Source: Terriglobales bacterium (GTDB lineage: Bacteria; Acidobacteriota; Terriglobia; Terriglobales; Gp1-AA117). Taken from it: a stretch of 5,958 nucleotides of DNA. The stretch's first letter is position 1, and each line of letters starts with the position of its first letter. The stretch spans positions 1-5,958 of the forward strand of contig JASLFF010000541.1 in assembly GCA_030150795.1 (NCBI GenBank), read 5' to 3'. Both the position numbers and the translations under genes were made by a program. Shown in pieces: positions 1-4,362 of this stretch. The notes beneath the pieces were generated by a model. It was not told where the DNA came from and did not search any database. It worked only from the letters and a program-made list of their open reading frames with translations.

Positions 1-165
1 TGGTTGGCGCCGTTCCAACTCCTGCACGCAGCCTTCACACGCCATCCTGGTATTTACGCGATAATACCGCGCCGTTAAGGGCTGGTTGCAGGAAACGCAC
101 CGATCTCCGCCGGAGCTTCCTGAATATTCTGCAGTTGTAAATTGAGGAGTAGATTGGTCGGCCAT
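1..165 (-). CDS. Zinc-ribbon (CxxC...CxxC) protein, N-terminal part, runs off left edge
   Basis: The frame opens at ATG 165 and stays open for 55 codons to the window edge, so only the N-terminus is visible. A polar, disordered-looking leader of about 20 residues (MADQSTPQF..., then GSSGGD) precedes a four-cysteine motif: C23-V-S-C26, a short Y-Y-R-V-N strand, then C43-E-G-C46 and a charged QELERR stretch. Paired CxxC knuckles 16 residues apart are typical of a small treble-clef or zinc-ribbon fold. I recall acidobacterial proteins with this kind of N-terminus followed by membrane helices, but that part lies outside the window and is inference. ATG 165 is the only ATG after the in-frame TAG at about 214-216. 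No strong Shine-Dalgarno precedes it. The gene lies 94 nt after the CPXCG gene on the same strand. Confidence 0.7.
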   Translation of the reverse strand, partial: MADQSTPQFTTAEYSGSSGGDRCVSCNQPLTARYYRVNTRMACEGCVQELERRQP

Positions 166-181
166 CGCCAGAAGATAGCAT

Positions 182-200
182 GGAAAACATTTTCCGGAAA
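182..200. promoter_or_regulatory. Overlapping palindromes, possible operator
   Basis: GGAAAA-CA-TTTTCC (182-195) is a perfect inverted repeat with a 2-nt centre. It overlaps the perfect 10-bp palindrome TTTCCGGAAA (191-200). The result is three alternating GGAAA/TTTCC half-sites just upstream of the zinc-ribbon gene start at 165. The position would suit a repressor site or an mRNA structure. No protein is assigned, and AT-rich palindromes of this size can arise by chance. Confidence 0.3.
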
Positions 201-221
201 GAAAAACAGCAAACTATATCG

Positions 222-259
222 AGGGAGGGACCTTTCCGCTAAGAAGTTGAACCCTCCCT
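222..259 (-). terminator. Stem-loop directly after CPXCG stop, possible weak terminator
   Basis: A perfect 8-bp stem (AGGGAGGG with CCCTCCCT; arms 222-229 and 252-259) encloses a 22-nt loop. It begins right after the TAA of the CPXCG gene. On the minus strand a T-rich stretch (TTTGCTGTTTTTCTTT) follows, but only about 8 nt beyond the stem, so this is not a canonical intrinsic terminator. It may attenuate read-through into the zinc-ribbon gene or stabilise an mRNA 3' end. Confidence 0.3.
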
Positions 260-439
260 TTATTCCAATTTCGCGCTGATCGTGTATTCGCCTGCAGAAA
301 TGTCCCAGCTTACGTGCAGGATGTTCGGTTTGCAGCACACCTGGCAGTCTTCAACATATTGCTGGCGCGTTCCCGCCGAGGAATCCACGCTGGTTTCATT
401 CCATTCGCCACACCCGGCGCATTGATAGCCTGCGTTCAT
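260..439 (-). CDS. CPXCG motif-containing cysteine-rich protein, 59 aa
   Basis: Starting at ATG 439 the frame encodes 59 residues and ends in TAA at 260. The N-terminal knuckle is C7-A-G-C10-G-E-W, and the diagnostic second half reads Y28-V-E-D-C32-Q-V-C35-C36-K-P, followed by short beta strands to the end. From memory this matches the small Cys-rich CPXCG family, in which a CPxCGE knuckle and a YVEDCQVCC segment are the conserved features. Length and motif spacing fit the family. The proline of the CPxCG motif is alanine here. The four outer cysteines probably bind one zinc ion; the molecular role of the family is not established as far as I know. A GAGAAA sequence just upstream may serve as a modest ribosome binding site. 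The gene follows the terminator at 460-494, so it probably has its own promoter, which I could not identify. Confidence 0.9.
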   Translation of the reverse strand: MNAGYQCAGCGEWNETSVDSSAGTRQQYVEDCQVCCKPNILHVSWDISAGEYTISAKLE

Positions 440-459
440 TATTTCTCGATGGTAACAGC

Positions 460-494
460 AAAAAAGAAGCGGCCAGCCTGTAAAGGCGGGCCGC
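460..494 (-). terminator. Rho-independent terminator after the protease/membrane-protein unit
   Basis: On the minus strand GCGGCC pairs perfectly with GGCCGC (489-494 with 469-474). After one C/T mismatch, GCC pairs with GGC around a TTTACA loop. The T-rich tract TTCTTTTTT (460-468) follows immediately. A GC-rich stem plus a U-tract is the classical intrinsic terminator layout. It lies 62 nt after the stop codon of the membrane-protein gene and 20 nt before the CPXCG start codon, so it separates the two transcription units. Confidence 0.8.
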
Positions 495-556
495 CCGCAT
501 TGTTGGACCTACCACGGACCAAACAATAATCGATTTTCACCGTGCGATGGCGTTGC

Positions 557-1288
557 TTATGCGTTCGCTCCGGCAGTAGCACGGCTGCTGGATTGCACGC
601 GCATACTGGCTGCTTCGCTGGTTGCCGCAAAGTAACGTCTATACGATTGGAAGATCCCTGCCATGATTGGTAACACTGCTAGAGGTACCTGCCACCCAAT
701 TTCCTGGGAAAGCGTAAGCGTTAGTCCGGCAATGCCGGCGCTTGCAACCAGATAAGGAAACGAAAGTTGCAACATCTCCAACCACGTGCGCAAGATGCTG
801 ACGGCTTCAGTCAATCCAATCACAATTGCTACCGGCACTGTGTTGGCCATTGCATACCCTACAGCCGCCAAAGCCAGACGCAGTGCGGGAGAACCTACTG
901 CTGAAGCCACTGAAGGTGCTGCATAGATCAACCGCGTTGCCGCCACAGCCAGTGTGATTGTGCTGCAGTTGAATGCAACCTGTATTCCGTAGAACTTCTT
1001 GCCCTTGGCAAGACATTGGATGAATGTGCTGATGAAGCCTATCGCCAGCGCTTCAGCAATTTTCATTTCCGCCGCTGCCACAAGAATGAACGGCAAATTT
1101 ACTGACATTGTTCCGGTCACTCCCGGAAGTTTGATCTTGAGTCTTGCTGCCACACATGCGACTAACAAGAACGCTAAAAACTTCGCCGCGGGCACATGCT
1201 TAGCGTTGAGGACGGCATCCCCCAGAACGAGGAGACCCGAAATTACAATCAACGCCACGAACATTCGCGCTGAAAATGACTTCGGCAT
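557..1288 (-). CDS. Polytopic membrane protein resembling a stand-alone GGDEF/HD-GYP sensor domain
   Basis: This 243-residue protein is almost entirely hydrophobic. Likely membrane helices lie near residues 8-26, 35-49, 62-74, 78-94, 104-122, 136-158, 176-194 and 200-214, giving seven or eight spans. The segment KLPGVTGTMSVN (residues 53-64), the FLAFLLVACVAARLKIKLPG context before it and the QVAFNCSTITLAVAA helix resemble the N-terminal membrane domain of acidobacterial diguanylate cyclase and HD-GYP proteins. That comparison is from memory. Here the protein ends soon after the last helix with a short QSYRRYF plus Ser/Ala-rich tail; no GGDEF, HD-GYP or kinase domain follows before the terminator. 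The ATG is 2 nt after the TAA of the protease gene, with GGAGAG 8 nt upstream inside the protease's last codons, which suggests translational coupling. Role unknown: it could be a sensor, a membrane partner of the protease or a remnant. Confidence 0.88.
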   Translation of the reverse strand: MPKSFSARMFVALIVISGLLVLGDAVLNAKHVPAAKFLAFLLVACVAARLKIKLPGVTGTMSVNLPFILVAAAEMKIAEALAIGFISTFIQCLAKGKKFYGIQVAFNCSTITLAVAATRLIYAAPSVASAVGSPALRLALAAVGYAMANTVPVAIVIGLTEAVSILRTWLEMLQLSFPYLVASAGIAGLTLTLSQEIGWQVPLAVLPIMAGIFQSYRRYFAATSEAASMRVQSSSRATAGANA

Positions 1289-1290
1289 GG

Positions 1291-3084
1291 TTAGTTCTCT
1301 CCGTCCTCTCCATCGCTCAGGGCATTAATTGAATCAGCGCCCCACACGATTGATTGGCTCCAGATAATACTGTTGGCTGCCAGTGTCGTATCTCCCCAGA
1401 CAATCGAGTCACCCCAGATAATGGAATCACTCAGCACAGCATTACCACCCCACACGATCGAGTTGCCCCAGATAATGGAACTGCCCCAGGTAATGCTGTT
1501 GCCCCAGGTAATGGATTGGCTGTTCATTAATCCATAAGTGCCTGTGGTCGTATTGCGATAGGCTACTGGCGACGGCGCGCCACCATTGACAACGTCAGTG
1601 CTTTTCAATGACGAGTAAATGTCCAGATAGCCCGCGCCAATGGTAAACACGTCATATTGTGAAAAATAGCTTCTGCCCCAATCGTCATAAGTCCAGCTAT
1701 TTCCCGGATAGCCCTTCCATGCCGTCTTCATCATGCGTGCCTTGATGGTGTCCGGTGTAAGGGTAGGGTCTTTCTGAAACATGAGTGCGGCTGCCCCGGC
1801 GACGATCGGTGTCGCCATGCTTGTCCCGCTCAGTCGCGTGTACTTTCCGGAGACGCCAGTCGTGCAATTATTGCCCAGTAAGCCCAGGATGCAGGTTGTA
1901 ATCGGCTGAATGTTAAGGCTGGCGAGTGACGTAACCAGATTGCTGCCTGGCGAGGCGAGTGAGATCACACGATTGCCCGGTGCAACCAGATCAGGTTTTA
2001 CGACATGGTCCAGCAATGTTGGCCCTTTTGAGCTGTAGCTTGCAATTGTGTCATCCAGGCGTCCGGGCGTGCCATTTGTTTTAGTAGCTCCGACGGTGAT
2101 CACGTTAGGATCATTGCCGGGCGCCTGAATCGTGGCATAGCCTTGTGTTCCGTAGCTGTTATCGCGGCCGTCATTGCCTGCCGCTACTACCACCACAATG
2201 CCGGCCTTCCAGGCCGCTTCAACCGCCTGGCATACCGGATCAAGAGCGTAGGATTCATAGATACTGCGTCCCAGTGAAAGGTTGATTACCCGGATGTTGT
2301 AGGTTGACTTCAACTGGATGGCGCGCTGAATGGCGGCGATTACCTGGCTGTCAGTGCCGGCTCCGTTCGCATCCAGGACGCGCAGATTGATGATGTTGGC
2401 ATTCGGGGCCACTCCGATATACTGCGTCGGATAGCCGCTCGCCGAATCATGACCATTGCCCGCGACGATTCCCGCCACATGCGTTCCATGACCGTAGGCA
2501 TCGTTTGTGCTGGGATCGCCGGAAATGAAGCTTTCGCTATAGACAATACGTGAACCCAATCCAGTCGACTTTTGCAGGTCGTCGTGGTTGAAAACGCCGC
2601 TGTCAATGATCGCTACTCCGACGCCGGTTCCGTCAAGTCCATATTGTTGGCGGGCCACGTCTCCTTCAACCGCCGGAATGTCGTCATCGGACGCAACTTT
2701 GTTCGGACGGTCCGGACTCACGTAAGCAACGTCCGGATGCATCTCCAGCCATGCCAGCATCCTCACCGGTATCCGATAAGCCGCTCCATTGATGTGCTCG
2801 AAGGAAAATCTCAGCATTCCGCCCTGAGCTGCCATTTCAGCAGCATGCGCCTTTGGCGTTTGCTTGAACTGAATTATCACGCTCACAGTTCCGTCGGCAT
2901 TCCGCGGAAAATTAGCGATATCGGCCGCGAGTTTGCTGTGCGGATTTGCCGCTGGAGCTTTGGCACCAGCTTGCGCACTCAAAGTCACAGGAAGCAGTAT
3001 GAGAATCGCTACCACAGCGATAAGTAAAAACCGAAACCAGCGAGGACTCTGTTCGGTTGCAAATTTCTTATGTTTGACTTTCAT
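1291..3084 (-). CDS. Secreted subtilisin-family (S8) serine protease with Trp-Gly hexapeptide tail
   Basis: A 597-residue exported endopeptidase. A basic n-region (MKVKHKK, later RWFRF) leads into a hydrophobic core at about 18-36 and a probable signal peptidase I site A37-Q-A39|G40. Residues about 66-128 look like an inhibitor I9-type propeptide (VSVIIQF... ending DVAYVSPD). The catalytic domain spans about 145-495 with the complete triad: D161 in VAIIDSG, H199 in GHGTHVAG and S422 in SGTSMATP. The oxyanion Asn is N304 in AAGND. A loop with C398 and C407 sits just before the catalytic Ser and could form a disulfide. The last 75 residues carry SI(I/V/T)WG repeats and an acidic DGEDGEN end. 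GGAG 9 nt upstream supports ATG 3084. The gene lies 48 nt after the small ORF and 2 nt before the membrane-protein gene. Likely role: extracellular protein degradation or surface-protein processing. Family assignment is secure; substrate and the role of the tail are unknown. Confidence 0.97.
   Translation of the reverse strand: MKVKHKKFATEQSPRWFRFLLIAVVAILILLPVTLSAQAGAKAPAANPHSKLAADIANFPRNADGTVSVIIQFKQTPKAHAAEMAAQGGMLRFSFEHINGAAYRIPVRMLAWLEMHPDVAYVSPDRPNKVASDDDIPAVEGDVARQQYGLDGTGVGVAIIDSGVFNHDDLQKSTGLGSRIVYSESFISGDPSTNDAYGHGTHVAGIVAGNGHDSASGYPTQYIGVAPNANIINLRVLDANGAGTDSQVIAAIQRAIQLKSTYNIRVINLSLGRSIYESYALDPVCQAVEAAWKAGIVVVVAAGNDGRDNSYGTQGYATIQAPGNDPNVITVGATKTNGTPGRLDDTIASYSSKGPTLLDHVVKPDLVAPGNRVISLASPGSNLVTSLASLNIQPITTCILGLLGNNCTTGVSGKYTRLSGTSMATPIVAGAAALMFQKDPTLTPDTIKARMMKTAWKGYPGNSWTYDDWGRSYFSQYDVFTIGAGYLDIYSSLKSTDVVNGGAPSPVAYRNTTTGTYGLMNSQSITWGNSITWGSSIIWGNSIVWGGNAVLSDSIIWGDSIVWGDTTLAANSIIWSQSIVWGADSINALSDGEDGEN
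1297..1302 (-). promoter_or_regulatory. Strong Shine-Dalgarno for the membrane-protein gene
   Basis: GGAGAG lies 8 nt before ATG 1288 and within the Gly-Glu codons just before the protease stop. It confirms this start codon and implies that ribosomes finishing the protease can reinitiate directly on the membrane-protein gene. Confidence 0.8.
1339..1515 (-). repeat. 18-bp coding repeat: SI(I/V/T)WG hexapeptides in the protease tail
   Basis: Eight intact units with consensus (N/D/S)-S-I-(I/V/T)-W-G start at residues 524, 530, 536, 542, 554, 560, 572 and 578 (counting from the Ser). The two gaps are exactly 12 residues and hold a degenerate unit each (NAVLSD at 548, TTLAAN at 566). The whole tract therefore keeps a strict 6-residue (18-nt) register. 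A further weak unit (DSINAL) follows. Neighbouring units are close at DNA level: on the plus strand GCCCCAGGTAATG occurs at 1483 and 1501, and GCCCCAGATAATG at 1465. That fits growth by tandem duplication. Alternating small, aliphatic and Trp residues suggest beta strands or a solenoid. Confidence 0.92.
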
Positions 3085-3093
3085 TCTTTTGCA

Positions 3094-3097
3094 CTCC
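3094..3097 (-). promoter_or_regulatory. Shine-Dalgarno for the S8 protease
   Basis: GGAG (in CCGGAGTGC) lies 9 nt before ATG 3084. It decides the protease start, which also places a proper signal peptide at the N-terminus. Confidence 0.65.
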
Positions 3098-3132
3098 GGA
3101 AGTTTCTGGTTAAAGCCGCTACGACGCTGCTG

Positions 3133-3261
3133 CTAGGAACCCCACACCGCTGAAGCCAAGGGAACCGGGACATGTTTAAGGCTGGTGAAGGCGAGGCATA
3201 ATCCAGCAACGGCTTCGACTACGCCCAAAGCGAAAACAACAACTCTATTTCTGAGAGACAT
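3133..3261 (-). CDS. Small single-span membrane peptide, 42 aa, unknown
   Basis: From ATG 3261 the frame encodes 42 residues and ends in TAG at 3133. A basic start (MSLRNR) is followed by a hydrophobic stretch at about 7-27 (VVVFALGVVEAVAGLCLAF) with one Glu at position 16, then SLKHVPVPLASAVWGS. This could be a membrane-anchored peptide or an uncleaved signal-like segment. The frame is open farther upstream to an ATG at 3399, but the extra residues are not convincing, while AGGAG exactly 8 nt before ATG 3261 strongly favours the short form. The gene lies 48 nt upstream of the protease in the same direction and probably shares its transcript. Its last residues, S-A-V-W-G-S, resemble the S-I-V-W-G unit of the protease tail; that may be chance. 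I do not recognise a family. The main alternative is a translated leader peptide or a chance ORF. Confidence 0.55.
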   Translation of the reverse strand: MSLRNRVVVFALGVVEAVAGLCLAFTSLKHVPVPLASAVWGS

Positions 3262-3269
3262 AGCTTTAA

Positions 3270-3274
3270 CTCCT
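3270..3274 (-). promoter_or_regulatory. Shine-Dalgarno for the 42-aa ORF
   Basis: AGGAG in GGGCAGGAGTTAAAGCT-ATG sits 8 nt before ATG 3261, an optimal spacing. It is the main evidence that the small ORF is translated from this start. Confidence 0.6.
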
Positions 3275-3423
3275 GCCCTATGTATTGCACGCAGGAAACC
3301 AAAGTCACTCGTTTGTAACCTATTGATTACGCTAAAGTTGTTGCTTTCGTCTTTGTGCCAGGTTGTGACACTGCAGACCATCAAAGTCACAGTCGGCAAA
3401 TGGAGAGATGGAGTAAGTCTTTT

Positions 3424-3452
3424 ATTATCAATGGCGTAGATCGATGCGACAA
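3424..3452 (-). promoter_or_regulatory. Candidate sigma70-type promoter for sORF-protease-membrane unit
   Basis: On the minus strand TTGTCG (3447-3452; 4 of 6 to TTGACA) is separated by exactly 17 nt from GATAAT (3424-3429; 5 of 6 to TATAAT). Transcription would start near 3417 and give a leader of about 155 nt before the 42-aa ORF. It lies in the 279-nt gap between the ATPase stop (3541) and the small ORF start (3261), where a promoter is expected. The rest of this gap holds no gene that I can support. Confidence 0.4.
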
Positions 3453-3507
3453 CTGCGTCACAAGCATAGGAAGATTGAGCCGTGGCATTGCTAAGAGAGC
3501 CTTAACC

Positions 3508-3528
3508 AAAAGATGATAAAAATCTTCT
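3508..3528 (-). terminator. Weak AT-rich hairpin after the ABC ATPase
   Basis: On the minus strand AGAAGAT pairs with ATCTTTT (one G-U pair) around TTTTATC, 12 nt after the ATPase stop codon. An alternative larger pairing joins CTAAGA with TCTTAG (3526-3531 with 3491-3496). No T-tract follows the stem, so it is at best a weak terminator of the ABC unit. Confidence 0.25.
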
Positions 3529-3540
3529 TAGAGTATGATT

Positions 3541-4356
3541 TTAAAGGGATTCAAAACGTAGAGCCTGCTCGATTTCAGTCGAGCTTGGAACGGTCGGCAG
3601 CGCAGCAATCAGCTTCTTGGTGAAGGCGTGTTGGGGACTGAAAAAGATCGCTTGCGGAGTGTTGCATTCCACGATTTTGCCTGCGTTGATTAATGCGATT
3701 CGATGGCAAAGCCCATAAGCCGATACCAGATCGTGCGAGATAAAAAGCATGCTCATTCCCAGCTTACGATTCAGTTCGCCGAACAGCGACAGGATTTCCG
3801 CCTGGGTAACGGCATCGAGTGCGCTGGTGGGTTCATCGGCGATCAACAGCGCGGGCCGGTGCATGATGGCCATACCAATCAAGACCCGTTGCGCCTGGCC
3901 GACACTGATCTCTGAAGGATAACGCTGCAAGAACTCCTCTGTCGCCGGCAGACCTACATCCAGAAGCGATTGAAAGACTGACTCTTCCATGTGATCGCTG
4001 CCACCCAATCCGTGCAGCTTCCATGCTTCGTTCATCTGCGTGCCAAGCCGCAGCGCTGGATTCAATGCCGACATGGGACTTTGCGGCACAAAGGAAATCA
4101 CTTTGCCCCGCAGCTTGCGCCACTCTTTTTCTTTGAGCGCCAATAGCTCGTGGCCATCCCATTGAATTGAACCCAGGGCTTTGCCGCCCTTCAAGTTCAG
4201 CAGGCCGAGGATTGCCAGCGCCAGGGAGCTTTTTCCGCATCCGCTATGCCCCACCAAACCCAACACTTCGCCTGGATGCAGTTCCAGACAGAGGTCATCG
4301 AGGACGGGTGGCTTGTCCTTATAGCTGATCGTCAGTCTGACCGAAAGAAGATCCAT
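3541..4356 (-). CDS. Dipeptide/oligopeptide ABC transporter ATP-binding protein (DppD/OppD-like)
   Basis: A 271-residue cytoplasmic ATPase that would power a peptide-type importer. Walker A is G36-HSGCG-K42-S43; the Q-loop is Q92 in FVPQSP; the signature is I150-S-V-G-Q154 before AQRV; Walker B is ALLIAD174-E175-PT; the D-loop is SALD (178-181); the switch His is H208 in ISHD. The SALNPALRLGTQ stretch after the Q-loop and the C-terminal NTPQAIFFSPQHAFTKKLIAALP-type segment (residues about 232-254) are typical of the DppD/DppF/OppD/OppF subgroup. The signature has Val where the first Gly of LSGGQ is expected. Start ATG 4356 is 6 nt after the substrate-binding protein's stop, with only a weak AAGAA upstream, so translation is probably coupled. 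A partner ATPase and permeases are absent from the window. Nickel or other small-ligand transport is possible, because this family overlaps in sequence. Confidence 0.96.
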   Translation of the reverse strand: MDLLSVRLTISYKDKPPVLDDLCLELHPGEVLGLVGHSGCGKSSLALAILGLLNLKGGKALGSIQWDGHELLALKEKEWRKLRGKVISFVPQSPMSALNPALRLGTQMNEAWKLHGLGGSDHMEESVFQSLLDVGLPATEEFLQRYPSEISVGQAQRVLIGMAIMHRPALLIADEPTSALDAVTQAEILSLFGELNRKLGMSMLFISHDLVSAYGLCHRIALINAGKIVECNTPQAIFFSPQHAFTKKLIAALPTVPSSTEIEQALRFESL

Positions 4357-4362
4357 AAATTC

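Noticed and set aside
75..338. Minus-strand open frame of 87 codons
   Set aside because: It overlaps both the CPXCG gene and the zinc-ribbon gene in a different frame; those two have recognisable cysteine motifs and this one does not.
999..1328. Plus-strand open frame of 109 codons
   Set aside because: It lies opposite the membrane-protein start and protease end and looks like a mirror of the hydrophobic codons, with no supporting ribosome binding site.
1339..1515. 18-bp spaced repeats as a possible CRISPR or intergenic repeat array
   Set aside because: The repeats are in frame inside the protease gene, have no spacers, and translate to a regular hexapeptide; they are protein repeats.
2572..3027. 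Plus-strand open frame of 151 codons
   Set aside because: It is antisense to the protease N-terminal region, which has a full set of family motifs; the plus-strand translation shows no domain and no convincing start.
2933..3136. Plus-strand open frame of 67 codons across the protease start
   Set aside because: It is antisense to the protease signal peptide and its ribosome binding site and shows no features of its own.
3262..3399. N-terminal extension of the small membrane ORF to 88 residues
   Set aside because: The extra 46 residues look non-protein-like, whereas an optimally spaced AGGAG precedes the ATG at 3261.
3262..3420. c-di-GMP (GEMM) riboswitch before the protease unit
   Set aside because: A GACGAAAGC stretch recalled the GEMM tetraloop region, but the conserved flanking segments and helices of that class are not present.
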